64,000 nt of DNA. Source: an uncultured Trueperaceae bacterium (GTDB lineage: Bacteria; Deinococcota; Deinococci; Deinococcales; Trueperaceae). The notes beneath the pieces were generated by a model that worked only from the letters and a program-made list of their open reading frames with translations, was not told the DNA's origin and did no database searches. The translations under genes were made by a program, and so were the position numbers. The stretch is taken from contig CALMXZ010000008.1 in NCBI GenBank assembly GCA_937873495.1, forward strand, positions 1 to 64,000, given 5' to 3'. Below, in pieces: positions 26,374-35,116 of this stretch (position 1 is the first letter of the stretch; each line of letters begins with the position of its first letter).

Positions 26374-26434
26374 GGTCAGTTCTAAGTGTCAGCTTCGACG
26401 CCCTACGAGAGCGCCGGCCACACTCGAACCGCGG

Positions 26435-28042
26435 CTACAACTGCGGCACTATCAGCACCATCCCAGGGAAGATCAGGTTCGGATCGTCGATGAGGTGGGA
26501 GTTCGCTTCGAGCACGCGCGGCCAGAGAGCGCCCTGGCGGTAGAAGAACGTGGCGATCGACGAGAGCGAGTCAAGCGGCTGCACGGTGTAGATGCCGCGC
26601 GCGCCGGTCAGCGTAGCGACTCGCTGCTGCGCGTCCTGGAGTTCGGAGCGGATCCGCGCGAGCTCCGCTTGGCGCTCCTCGCTCACCTGCTCGAGTTGTG
26701 TCCGCTGGTCGGTCAGGGTCTCGAGCTCGCGCGTGAGGTCGGCGGCGCGTGCCCTGGCGCTATCGAGGTCCGTCGAGGTCGCTCCCAAGCGCACCTGCAG
26801 GTCGGAGCGCAGCGCTTGTGACGCGTCCACCGCGGCGCGCAGGCGCCCCAACTCCTCGACGGCTTCGTCGCGCCGAGCGACCGCGTCATCACGCTCGCCC
26901 ACGGCAGCGGCGAGCTCCGCCTGCGCCGCCGTGAGAGCGGTCACGACCCCGTCACGCTGAGCAACGATATCGTCGAGCTCGGCCGCGAGCCCGTCCCTCT
27001 CGGCGGCGAGCTCGTCCCGCTGGGCGGCGAGTTCGTCGCGCTCGCTCACGGTCGCCGCGAGATCGGCTTGAGTAGAACCGAGGACCGTCACGATCTCGTC
27101 GCGCTCGCCCACGGCAGCGGCGAGTTCCGCCTGCGCCGCCGTGAGAGCTGTCACGACCTCATCGCGTTGTTGCATGACGACATCGAGGCTGATCCGCGCC
27201 TCCTCGACGGAAGCGTCCGCCTGCCCCGATACGGCCGCGGTCTGGAGCGAGGCGGCCCTGGCCTCGGACACCGCCTGCTGCGCCGCCGCCAACTCGATCA
27301 CCACGTTGTCGCGCTCCTCAGCGAGCATCTCGACCTGGCGCGTGAGATCGTCCCTGGCGACCCGCAGTTCCCCGACCTCGCGCTCGGCCATATCGCTAAG
27401 CACGCGCAGGTCGGCGAGCTCGGAGTTGGTGCGGTCGAGTTCGGCCCGGAGCTCGGCTACCTCGGCGCTCGCCGCCGCCGCAGGGTCGCCGACCGCAAGC
27501 GCCCGGCTCAGCTGGACGCTGAGCGCTTCGCGCTCGGCGTTGGCCTGATCGAGCTGGGCGTACGCCTGGTCGCGCCCGGCGTTCGCCTGATCACGCTCGG
27601 CGGCGGCTTCGGCGCGAGCGGCGTTCGCCTGGTCCCTCTCCGAGTTCGCCTCGCCTAGCTGGGCGTTGACCGACGCCACCTGGGCCATGGCGGCATCCAG
27701 GCGGGTCTGGGCCTCGCCCAACCGGGCTTCGAGGCCGGTGGCCTCGTCCTGCAGCTCGGCGACGTGCGCAGCAGCGGCGTCGCGGTCCGCCTCGGCGCGC
27801 GCGAGCGTGTCGAGCGCCGTAGCGAGGCTCGCCTCTACGGCCTCTTTCGCGCTCGTCGCCTGGTTGAGTTCGGATTGGAGACTGGCGACGCGGCCCGAGA
27901 GGGTCGCGTTCTGTTCGGTTAGCTCCTTCTCCAGCTTGGAAGGGCCGCACGCGCTGAGCAGCGCGAGCGACGAGACCGTTGCGAGGATCAAGACCGACGC
28001 CCGCCTCCGGCGAGCTGCTGCCCGGGAGTCCTGGTTGCGCAT
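26435..28042 (-). CDS. coiled-coil lipoprotein with C-terminal LysM domain
   Basis: The 535-residue protein has a lipoprotein signal ending LLSAC-G, then more than 400 residues of heptad-rich coiled coil (repeated E/R/D/A blocks such as ERDQANA and RDELAA), and a C-terminal LysM domain from about residue 485 (IYTVQPLDSLSSIATFFY ... NPNLIFPGMVLIVP-like). It is therefore expected to be lipid-anchored and to reach peptidoglycan, acting as an envelope tether or spacer. Within the coil a 57-bp segment is nearly duplicated. The ATG at 28042 lies 5 nt behind a TAAACT -10 box, so the mRNA may be leaderless. It appears to be a single-gene unit. Confidence 0.85.
   Translation of the reverse strand: MRNQDSRAAARRRRASVLILATVSSLALLSACGPSKLEKELTEQNATLSGRVASLQSELNQATSAKEAVEASLATALDTLARAEADRDAAAAHVAELQDEATGLEARLGEAQTRLDAAMAQVASVNAQLGEANSERDQANAARAEAAAERDQANAGRDQAYAQLDQANAEREALSVQLSRALAVGDPAAAASAEVAELRAELDRTNSELADLRVLSDMAEREVGELRVARDDLTRQVEMLAEERDNVVIELAAAQQAVSEARAASLQTAAVSGQADASVEEARISLDVVMQQRDEVVTALTAAQAELAAAVGERDEIVTVLGSTQADLAATVSERDELAAQRDELAAERDGLAAELDDIVAQRDGVVTALTAAQAELAAAVGERDDAVARRDEAVEELGRLRAAVDASQALRSDLQVRLGATSTDLDSARARAADLTRELETLTDQRTQLEQVSEERQAELARIRSELQDAQQRVATLTGARGIYTVQPLDSLSSIATFFYRQGALWPRVLEANSHLIDDPNLIFPGMVLIVPQL
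26892..27158. repeat. two near-identical 57-bp segments inside the coiled-coil gene
   Basis: Positions 26892-26948 and 27102-27158 match at 55 of 57 bases and encode the same 19-residue coil segment (TALTAAQAELAAAVGE core). They are separated by 153 bp of related, more diverged repeats. The in-frame spacing suggests growth of the coil by duplication or gene conversion. Confidence 0.85.
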
Positions 28043-28047
28043 GACCG

Positions 28048-28053
28048 AGTTTA
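28048..28053 (-). promoter_or_regulatory. probable -10 box of a leaderless transcript for the lipoprotein gene
   Basis: TAAACT on the minus strand is followed by five bases and then the ATG. I see no good -35 box. Confidence 0.4.
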
Positions 28054-28257
28054 CAAGATGAGAGGGGGTTCAGACGAGGCTCATGAGTGCGGCGGGCTCG
28101 CGCGTCTCGGCGTCATGGCTCCACACGTAGGCAACTCTTCGTCACATGGGAGGGGACGGCTGACTTCATGGCCCGGCAAACGAGACTTCTAGTTGGGGAG
28201 TCTACCCGCCACGCTGGTGCCCTCCTCGAACGACAAACGGGCGCCCTACTCAAGTCG

Positions 28258-29697
28258 TCACGCGAAGCTGATCCCTACGTTCTTCACCTGCGAGTAACCA
28301 AGCAACGCCTCGAGCCCTTTCTCGCGTCCGAACCCGCTCTTGCCATAGCCACCGAACGGTAGGCCCGTGTTCTCCTTGAGCCCGAAGCTGTTCACGTAGA
28401 CCATGCCGGCACGGACATGCACCGCTACATCGAGGGCACGGTTCACGTTGGAAGTCCATACACCGGTGTTGAGACCGTAGGGAGTGGCGTTCGCAAGCTC
28501 GATAGCCTCCTCAACGGCCTCGAACGACGTGATGCACAGCACTGGTCCGAAGATCTCCTCAGAGAACAATCTGGAGGTCCTGGGCGTCTCATCGAACACG
28601 GTGGGCAAGAAGTAATAGCCCGCCAGACCGGCCTCGCGTGCCGGTACTCCACCGCCCGACAGGATTTCGAGCCCTTCACGCTTGCCATGCTCAACGTAGC
28701 CGACAACGCGCTGGAGCTGTTTCTCCGAGATCAGCGGGCCGAGGTCAGGTTCGCACTCTGGTGGACCGATGGTTACGGCCACGAGTGCTTCCTTGAGCCT
28801 GGCGGCTACCTCGGCGTGAATCGACCTCTGCACGAGCAGCCGTGTTCCAGCCGAGCAGGTCTGGCCGGCGTTCGACACGAACGACCTGACGATGACTGGG
28901 ATGGCCTTGTCTAGGTCGGCATCGTCGAAGACGATGTGGGGGGACTTGCCGCCAAGCTCGAGCGTAACGGGCACGATGTTCGCAGCGGCCAGCTGCATGA
29001 CCCTCGTGCCCGTCTCTACCGAGCCGGTGAAGGTGAGATGGTTGATCCCCGCATGGCTCGCTAAGGCGGCTCCAGCCTCGGGGCCGTAACCCGTCACCAC
29101 GTTCAGAACACCAGGAGGGAGCCCTGCCTCAAGAGCAAGCTCCGCGAACGCGACACAAGTCATGCTTGCATCCTCCGCCGGCTTGAGCACCACGGTGTTC
29201 CCCATCGCCAGTGCCGGAGCGACACCCCGAGTGGCGAGTACCAACGGGTAGTTCCAGGGGACGATCTGAGCTGAAACGCCCCAGGGTTCACGCAATGTGA
29301 AGTCGACCACCCCCGGCCCCACCGGGATCGTGTTGCCAGTGACCTTGTCTACGGCACCCGAGGCGTAGTCGAAATACTTGGCTGACGACTCGATCTCCGC
29401 CAAGGCCTGCGACATCGGCTTACCCGTATCGAGCGCCTCAAGCCGTGCCAATTGATCGCGCCGCGTTCTCATCAGTCCGGCGATGCCGCTTAGGATGCCG
29501 GAACGCGCGCTGGGAGGCAACCAACGCCACGCGCTCGTCGCCTCCCTCGCCGCCCTCACCGCTCGGTCGACATCCGCGGAACCGCTCCGCGGGACCGAGC
29601 CGATTACCTCTGTGGTCGCCGGGTTGACGACCTCGATGACCTCCCCGGAGGCCGCATCGAGCAGCTCTCCAGCGATCACGAGCCGCATGTTGTGCAT
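28258..29697 (-). CDS. NAD(P)-dependent aldehyde dehydrogenase
   Basis: The 479-residue protein is a typical ALDH-superfamily enzyme that oxidises an aldehyde to an acid with NAD(P)+. The general base E247 lies in LELGGKSP and the catalytic cysteine C281 in NAGQTCSAG; the cofactor-binding VPWNYPLV, NTVVLKPAE and FTGSVETG motifs are also present, and the EEIFGPV segment follows. It starts with ATG at 29697 behind an AAGGCAGG ribosome site (an in-frame ATG lies 3 codons later). It is the last gene of the 37741-28258 catabolic operon. The ThDP enzyme at the other end of the operon could supply its aldehyde substrate by decarboxylating a 2-oxo acid; the actual substrate is unknown. Confidence 0.95.
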   Translation of the reverse strand: MHNMRLVIAGELLDAASGEVIEVVNPATTEVIGSVPRSGSADVDRAVRAAREATSAWRWLPPSARSGILSGIAGLMRTRRDQLARLEALDTGKPMSQALAEIESSAKYFDYASGAVDKVTGNTIPVGPGVVDFTLREPWGVSAQIVPWNYPLVLATRGVAPALAMGNTVVLKPAEDASMTCVAFAELALEAGLPPGVLNVVTGYGPEAGAALASHAGINHLTFTGSVETGTRVMQLAAANIVPVTLELGGKSPHIVFDDADLDKAIPVIVRSFVSNAGQTCSAGTRLLVQRSIHAEVAARLKEALVAVTIGPPECEPDLGPLISEKQLQRVVGYVEHGKREGLEILSGGGVPAREAGLAGYYFLPTVFDETPRTSRLFSEEIFGPVLCITSFEAVEEAIELANATPYGLNTGVWTSNVNRALDVAVHVRAGMVYVNSFGLKENTGLPFGGYGKSGFGREKGLEALLGYSQVKNVGISFA

Positions 29698-29736
29698 CTG
29701 CGCCTGCCTTCTTCGCTCAAGTGCCTATTACGAGGC

Positions 29737-30552
29737 CTAGTCAACCAGGTCGCGTTTGATCACTCGGTTCATCCAAGTGCAGATCGCGTCGTACAAAGCG
29801 TGGCCGGTCTCTGTAGTGGCCAGGGACGGATCGCCGTAGTGCCCATAGGGAGTGATCTCGCGGAAGTCGCGAAGTGGCCCGCCGACCCCGCCGCCGTAGG
29901 CGGGAGAACGCGAGTAAGGAACCTCGTCGGCAGCGGGCGTCTCTTCCAGGTAGTACGCCAGCATCGCATCATGGTTCACGAGCTTCGGATGGTGGACCAT
30001 CACCCTCGACGTCTCCCCCTCGCCGCCGTGACCCTCCCGCTTCTTTGACTTCAGGAGCTTCGGGTAGACCTCCTTCGTGACTTGCAGCCAGTTGAGGGAG
30101 ACCGCCCTGGCCTTGCCGTCCGTCTTGACGCCGACTTCCTGAGCGGCCAACTCCTGGATGGCCGCGTTACCTCCGTGGCCCATAACGAACGCGAAGCGAT
30201 CGAAGCCGTAGCGAAAGAGGTTGAGACAGATCTCTTCCATGATGGTCTGGACCAGGCCGGGGTTGAAGTGAATCGTTCCAGGGAACCTGATCTTCTCGGG
30301 GTTGTTACCAAAACACATGACAGGGCCGGTCACGGCGTTAACGCCGTCAGCCGCTAGCTTCTTGACCATCAGCCTGCACATGTAGTCCGCCTGGATGTTG
30401 TCTGAGTTCAGCGGCAGGTGCGGACCGTGAGCCTCGATGGTTCCGCACGGTATCAGCACGATCCGTGTGGTCTCGCGGACCTTCTCGACTTCAGCCCACG
30501 ACATCTCGGGAAGTGCCTTGGGGCCTCGTACTTCGTAAAGGACTTCGTCCAT
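29737..30552 (-). CDS. creatininase-family amidohydrolase
   Basis: The 271-residue protein has the metal-binding motifs of the creatininase family: IPCGTIEAHGPHLPLNSD near residue 37-54, VMGHGGNAA near 125 and EGHGGEGETS near 165. The family hydrolyses cyclic or linear amides (creatinine, mycofactocin precursor peptide, formamidopyrimidines) using two metals. The chosen ATG at 30552 has an AAAGG site about 9 nt upstream; the frame continuing to 30648 lacks support. It lies between an aspartoacylase-like deacylase and the aldehyde dehydrogenase, so I infer that it opens or deacylates an imported amide. The precise substrate cannot be told from sequence. Confidence 0.88.
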   Translation of the reverse strand: MDEVLYEVRGPKALPEMSWAEVEKVRETTRIVLIPCGTIEAHGPHLPLNSDNIQADYMCRLMVKKLAADGVNAVTGPVMCFGNNPEKIRFPGTIHFNPGLVQTIMEEICLNLFRYGFDRFAFVMGHGGNAAIQELAAQEVGVKTDGKARAVSLNWLQVTKEVYPKLLKSKKREGHGGEGETSRVMVHHPKLVNHDAMLAYYLEETPAADEVPYSRSPAYGGGVGGPLRDFREITPYGHYGDPSLATTETGHALYDAICTWMNRVIKRDLVD

Positions 30553-30589
30553 ATCGGTCTGCCTTTCGTTCAAAGGAAATTGGGAGGCG

Positions 30590-31654
30590 CTAGTCCACCC
30601 AACTGATGTTCGAACCCTCGACCATGCCAAAGGCATGCCACCCCGCATGAACAGGGCCGGAACGCCGAGTCATGTACAAGATGCCGTCGGTCGGTGCCAC
30701 GATCTCTTCGATCTGCTCGAGCGCGTAGGCATCGAAAACTCTCCCTAGCACGGTGCCCGCCGTGATCTCCACTCCGACCCTGCCATCTCTCAACAGGTCC
30801 TCCGGCTCGTATTCGACGATGAGGTAGCCGGCTTTCGTCGGACGCATCTTCGGCGCGTTCTGGAAGAGAGCCTGCCTAGGGGGCAGTACTTGCTCTCCTT
30901 GCAGCATGCCTAGCTCTTTCATGACGTTGAGGACTCCGGTCACCTGGATGTCCGTGAAGCGGCGCTCGAGCGCTCCACCCATCTCGGCACCGCCAACTTC
31001 CACGGCCGCGGCGGGCACACCGAGCTTCGCCAACGTCGCCTTGCTCGTCCCCGCGAAAACCTTCGGCTCCTCATGGATGAGGCCAAGGCCGAACGAACGC
31101 GAAAGCCGGTAGGACTCATCGCGCGTTTCATCAGTGCCGGAGTGGAGCATCTTCAGAACGATGTTGCCGTCGTGGTGGCAGTGGAAGTCTAGACAGTAGT
31201 CTGCAATAGGGAATATCTCTTCGCTAAGCACGGAAGCGATCATCTCGGTCATGGTGCGATCGCTCGGTTGGGAGGCACCACCACCGAAGAGCGAGACAGC
31301 CCTTCGACCCGGGAAGAGCCTGTTGAGGTTCCCGAAGTCTATGTCCATCTCCAGGGTTATCCGCGAGTTCTGGAAGAACGCCACGGGGTTGGCCACGGGC
31401 ACCATGGCCACCGTTCCGGCCAATGAACCGGGGTCCAGCTGCCGTCGCAGCTCGTAGAGCACGCGCAACGGCGGATACTCCTTGCCGTGAATAAGGTTAG
31501 TGAGGAGCAGCGTCGGCCCAGGCTTGGCCCCGTGGAGAACATGCACCGGAATCGTGAGTTCGGTGCCCATTAGCGTGTTGGTCACCGGAACACGTGTGAA
31601 CCCGTGACTTCCAGGGCTTACCGACAGGTCTTTGAACTTGTATGTCGTGGCCAT
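30590..31654 (-). CDS. succinylglutamate desuccinylase/aspartoacylase-family deacylase
   Basis: The 354-residue protein is a zinc hydrolase of the AstE/AspA branch of the M14 fold. Likely zinc ligands are H56 and E59 in NLIHGKEYP and H158 in DFHCHHDG; the substrate-binding GNLNRLFPG motif follows a hydrophobic core and a glutamate in VEVGGAEMGG is a candidate catalytic base. The C-terminal barrel-like region (GTVLGRV) is as in other family members. The family removes acyl groups from amino acids, releasing a free amine and an acid. The ATG at 31654 is preceded by GGGGAGG; the codons upstream to 31693 are not needed. It follows the solute-binding gene after a strong hairpin. Confidence 0.88.
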   Translation of the reverse strand: MATTYKFKDLSVSPGSHGFTRVPVTNTLMGTELTIPVHVLHGAKPGPTLLLTNLIHGKEYPPLRVLYELRRQLDPGSLAGTVAMVPVANPVAFFQNSRITLEMDIDFGNLNRLFPGRRAVSLFGGGASQPSDRTMTEMIASVLSEEIFPIADYCLDFHCHHDGNIVLKMLHSGTDETRDESYRLSRSFGLGLIHEEPKVFAGTSKATLAKLGVPAAAVEVGGAEMGGALERRFTDIQVTGVLNVMKELGMLQGEQVLPPRQALFQNAPKMRPTKAGYLIVEYEPEDLLRDGRVGVEITAGTVLGRVFDAYALEQIEEIVAPTDGILYMTRRSGPVHAGWHAFGMVEGSNISWVD

Positions 31655-31765
31655 CCTTCGCAATAACCTCCCCGGTGAACGGTGCTCGTTCACCTTGACG
31701 TGAATCGAGAGTTGACAGGAGCCGTCGCCTACGTGCTTGAGTTGGCCATGCCCCTCATAGCGCGG

Positions 31766-31799
31766 GGTTGGGGGGCGTCGATGTCGACGCCCCCCAACC
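31766..31799 (-). terminator. 16-bp perfect hairpin after the binding-protein gene
   Basis: GGTTGGGGGGCGTCGA (31766-31781) pairs perfectly with 31784-31799 around a 2-nt loop, beginning 6 bp after the binding-protein stop. It lacks a T-tract and genes of the same operon follow, so it probably stabilises the upstream message and limits read-through. Confidence 0.7.
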
Positions 31800-31804
31800 G
31801 TCGA

Positions 31805-33394
31805 TCAATGGCTCAGCCAGACATCCTTGAAGAGCGGCTGGTCTACTTCGTAGAGGTAGTAGTTCTCGACGTTCGAGGCGATCACGTCTGCGTTGTGCCA
31901 GAAGTTCAGCAGTAGTACGGGTACGTCCTCAGCGAGGATCATGCGCGCAGCTTGAGCGTAGAGGGGCCGCGCGCGTTCGCGGTCGGCCTCGATGAAGTCC
32001 GAGAGGCCGTTCGCCTCTTCTATCAGCTGGTCGGCTTCCTTGTTGATCGGCCCGCCCGCGACGTTGTAACGCGCCCGGTTGATGGAACCGCCACTGTAGA
32101 ACATGTAGTTGGTGAACTCCCAGGCGGTGCTGCGCAGTGGCGTTATGCGGTAGATCGCTGCATGGCCTTGCCAGTCTGCATGTGGGGATGCGGTCATGGC
32201 AGAGAGGGCCGTGTAGTCGATCGGCAGGAGATCTACCTGAACGCCTAGCTCGGCAAGGTTCTGCTGGATGATCTGAGCTTGGTCGAGGAAGATGTTCTGG
32301 TTGCCAGTGATGAGCGTGAACCGCAGCGGGTTCGCCGACGAGTAGCCGGCATCGAGGAGCAGTTGCCTGGCACGATCCACATCACGTTCCTGCGTGAACG
32401 TGGGGTCGTGAGCCCAGTGGTAGGTAGGGAAGAAGTCCTGAGCCACTTCGCCGCGGCCTCGCAAGCCGATCTGTACGAGCATGTTCCTGTCGATACCGAG
32501 ATTGACGGCCTGTCTGACTCTTACGTCGTCGAACGGCGCCTTCATGGTGGCGAAAGACAGGACCGTGGTGTTGTTACTCGGAACGGAGACGACCTCGAGC
32601 CCTGGCTGTGACTCGTAGCGATTCAGCTCGGAGAACTCCGGATCCAGCAGCACCTGCGCTTGACCGGTCTCCATCGTCGCGAACTGGGTGGACGGTTCAG
32701 GAATCAGACGATAAACGAGGCGGTCCAGATACGGGAGTTCCGGATTCCAGTAACCCTCGAAGCGATTCAGCACAAGGCTACTGTCGACCACCCACTGCCC
32801 CATGACGTAAGGGCCCGTCCCGTCCCACGCTGAGGACCCGTGTGCGCCGTTCGAGGCGAGCACGAACTCCTTGTTGACGATCTTGGTCGCCGGAGCGCGT
32901 AAGAACGACATGAAGATCGGCCACGGTTCCTTGAGGTTGAACTGGACAGTGTGGTCGTCCAGCGCTACGGCGCTCGCCATGTAGCGCTGGAAGTGGGTCC
33001 GGAACGTCGCAATCGAGTCTGGTTTGTATAGTTCCTCGAACGTGAAGACCACGTCGTCGGCGGTCATGACGTGCCCCGAGTGGAACTTGACTCCCTCGCG
33101 AAGATGGAAGACATGGGTCAGCTCATCGATCTGTTCCCAACTGGTAGCGAGAACTCCGATGATGTTGCCCTGCCTGTCCACCCAGGTAAGGTTCTCGTAC
33201 ACTTGATCGAGGATCTGGAACCCAGGACCGCCCGGGTCGACGATAGGGTTCAGTGTCTTGGGACTGAACGCTTGGATGATCGTCATGGTCCCGCCCCTTA
33301 CCGCAGCCGAGTCTTGCGCTAGGGATGCAGGAAGTGCCGAGGCGACCAACAGGACTAACACCAAGAACAACCTGCGAGTACCGATTCTGGACAC
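31805..33394 (-). CDS. ABC transporter solute-binding protein, family 5 (peptide/nickel type)
   Basis: The 529-residue product has a signal peptide (basic RRLF, hydrophobic core, cleavage after SLA) and the DppA/OppA-family fold: the N-terminal 'LNPIVDPGGPGF ... VYENLTWVD', the hallmark HVFHLREGVKFHSG, and the hinge region 'DDVRVRQAVNLGIDRNML'. I use the GTG at 33394 because AGAGG lies 6 nt upstream; an in-frame ATG at 33418 overlaps the aldolase stop (ATGA) and is the alternative. It captures a peptide or similar oligomeric solute for the DppB/DppC permeases encoded upstream in the same operon. The hairpin after it probably keeps its expression above that of the enzymes downstream. Confidence 0.93.
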   Translation of the reverse strand: MSRIGTRRLFLVLVLLVASALPASLAQDSAAVRGGTMTIIQAFSPKTLNPIVDPGGPGFQILDQVYENLTWVDRQGNIIGVLATSWEQIDELTHVFHLREGVKFHSGHVMTADDVVFTFEELYKPDSIATFRTHFQRYMASAVALDDHTVQFNLKEPWPIFMSFLRAPATKIVNKEFVLASNGAHGSSAWDGTGPYVMGQWVVDSSLVLNRFEGYWNPELPYLDRLVYRLIPEPSTQFATMETGQAQVLLDPEFSELNRYESQPGLEVVSVPSNNTTVLSFATMKAPFDDVRVRQAVNLGIDRNMLVQIGLRGRGEVAQDFFPTYHWAHDPTFTQERDVDRARQLLLDAGYSSANPLRFTLITGNQNIFLDQAQIIQQNLAELGVQVDLLPIDYTALSAMTASPHADWQGHAAIYRITPLRSTAWEFTNYMFYSGGSINRARYNVAGGPINKEADQLIEEANGLSDFIEADRERARPLYAQAARMILAEDVPVLLLNFWHNADVIASNVENYYLYEVDQPLFKDVWLSH

Positions 33395-33414
33395 GTTTGA
33401 CCTCTTTCCCGATC

Positions 33415-34197
33415 TCATCGCCCGATCGCGGAAGCGACAGCGGTGCGAAGCGTTCCCAAGTGCTTGAGGATCACTTGGGCATCCATGCCGTAGGTAAAGA
33501 ACCTCACCCCTTTCTGATGCCAGGACGCTGCGTCTGCTGGCTCCTTTACGTGCATTCCCACCGCAAGCCCATGCTTCAGGACCCGTGAAACCAAGTCCTC
33601 TAGGAGGGTGCGTACTGGAGGTGAGTTCCAATCACCGGGCCGGCCCATGGCAGAGGAAAGGTCGCCAGGACCGATCATCACGGCGTCAACACCTTGAACA
33701 GCCAGCAAGGAGTCCAAGTTCTCGACCGCGGCGAGGTTCTCGATCAACGGGATCACGGATGTTCGTTGGTTGGCGAAGCCCGTGAACCCGGGCGCCCCGA
33801 GGTATCCGGCCGCCCGGACACCCGAGCAGTAACCGCGCTCACCAAGAGGTGGGTACTTCGCTGCGCTCACGACGCACTCGAGATCGGCAGCGGTCTCGAC
33901 CTGGGGGATCATCACGCCGATGCCGCCAAGGTCCATGACGCGTGACACGAGGCTTCTAGACACTTCACCTATGCGAACGATGGGGACGAGGGAACGCAGT
34001 TCGGCAGCACGAATGAGGTGCCTCAGCTCCTCGAAGCCATAAGCACCGTGCTCCATGTCGAGCACTACGAAATCGAAACCGGCCAGCCCATGTAGTTCCA
34101 CGAGTTCTGGTGACGGCAGCTGGATGAACGTTCCGAGCAGGTAGTCGTCCGCGCCTGGATCGATCTTGAAGCCGTCACGGTCTGAGATACGAGTCAT
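33415..34197 (-). CDS. HpcH/HpaI-family 2-oxo acid aldolase
   Basis: The 260-residue protein has the class II aldolase features of the HpcH/HpaI family: GTFIQLPSPELVELHGLAGFDFVVLDMEHG near residues 22-52 with the metal-binding glutamate, PIVRIGEV, GIGVMIPQVET and MIGPGDLS with a second metal ligand. Members cleave 4-hydroxy-2-oxo acids to pyruvate plus an aldehyde. It starts with ATG at 34197, 6 bp after DppC, and its stop overlaps the possible upstream start of the binding-protein gene. In the operon it could supply an aldehyde to the dehydrogenase at 28258 or a 2-oxo acid to the ThDP enzyme. The natural substrate is not determinable here. Confidence 0.9.
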   Translation of the reverse strand: MTRISDRDGFKIDPGADDYLLGTFIQLPSPELVELHGLAGFDFVVLDMEHGAYGFEELRHLIRAAELRSLVPIVRIGEVSRSLVSRVMDLGGIGVMIPQVETAADLECVVSAAKYPPLGERGYCSGVRAAGYLGAPGFTGFANQRTSVIPLIENLAAVENLDSLLAVQGVDAVMIGPGDLSSAMGRPGDWNSPPVRTLLEDLVSRVLKHGLAVGMHVKEPADAASWHQKGVRFFTYGMDAQVILKHLGTLRTAVASAIGR

Positions 34198-34203
34198 TCG
34201 AGG

Positions 34204-35088
34204 TCACCGTCCCGTCCGTTTGGCGATGCGAGGGTCGAGGAGGTCCTGAACCGCATCACCGAGTAGGTTGAAGCCCAAGCTGGCCAGACTGATCACGATC
34301 CCTGGGAAGGTGGCCACCCACCAGGCGTCGCGCAGGTTGCTGCGTCCGTCGGCCAGCATGGTGCCCCAGCTCGACATAGGCGGCGTGATGCCGAGGCCGA
34401 GGAAGCTAAGGGCGGCTTCCGTGTTGATGGCCGTGGCGATCGACAGACTGCTGATAACGAAGATGGGTGCCAACACGTTGGGGAAAACGTGCCGTAACAC
34501 CAACCGGAGGCTGGTCGCGCCGACGGACCGGGCTGCCGTAATGAACTCGAGCTCCTTCACCGCCAACACGGCTCCACGCGTGAGGCGGGCGAACTGAGGC
34601 AACCTGACGATCCCGATGACTAGCACGATGTTGGAGAGCCCGGGGCCGATGACAGCCACCAGAGCCATAGCAAGGACGATGTAAGGGAAGGCCATCAGCA
34701 TGTCCATGACGCGCATGACGACCTCGTCAACCCACTTGCCGTAGAAACCCGCCACCAGACCCAGCGCGATACCGACCACTCCAGCAAACAGGGTCGCGAG
34801 CAATCCCACGGATATGGACACCCTGGAGCCGGCTAACAGCCGACTGAGGACATCGCGCCCCAAACGATCGGTCCCTAGCAGATGTTGCTGCGAAGGTCCC
34901 TGGAGGATGGCGTCAACGTGCATCTTCTCGATCGGATAGGGCGCGACCCTGGGGCCTATGATCCCGACCGCGATAGCAGCTACTGCCAGGACCAAACCGA
35001 TGTATGTGATGGTCGGGAACTGCCGCAGTCGCCCAAGCGCACCCGGCCTGGTACGAGCGCCCACCGGCGTCATGTTCGCAGCGCTCAT
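34204..35088 (-). CDS. Dpp/Opp-type ABC permease, DppC-like
   Basis: The 294-residue inner-membrane permease has an N-terminal hydrophobic anchor, the DppC-type phrase GTDRLGRDVLSRLLAGSR and five further spans. The EAA loop near AARSVGATSLRLVLRHVFPN contacts an ATPase; no matching ATPase is encoded in the window. A second ATG (MTPVGART, 5 codons in) is a possible start, as upstream ribosome-site signals are weak. It pairs with the DppB-like gene 28 bp upstream. Confidence 0.93.
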   Translation of the reverse strand: MSAANMTPVGARTRPGALGRLRQFPTITYIGLVLAVAAIAVGIIGPRVAPYPIEKMHVDAILQGPSQQHLLGTDRLGRDVLSRLLAGSRVSISVGLLATLFAGVVGIALGLVAGFYGKWVDEVVMRVMDMLMAFPYIVLAMALVAVIGPGLSNIVLVIGIVRLPQFARLTRGAVLAVKELEFITAARSVGATSLRLVLRHVFPNVLAPIFVISSLSIATAINTEAALSFLGLGITPPMSSWGTMLADGRSNLRDAWWVATFPGIVISLASLGFNLLGDAVQDLLDPRIAKRTGR

Positions 35089-35116
35089 ACCGACACCGCC
35101 GAGTCGACGACTCTAA

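Noticed and set aside
26880-27700. CRISPR-like or satellite repeat
   Set aside because: The repeats are in frame within one coiled-coil gene and have no spacer pattern.
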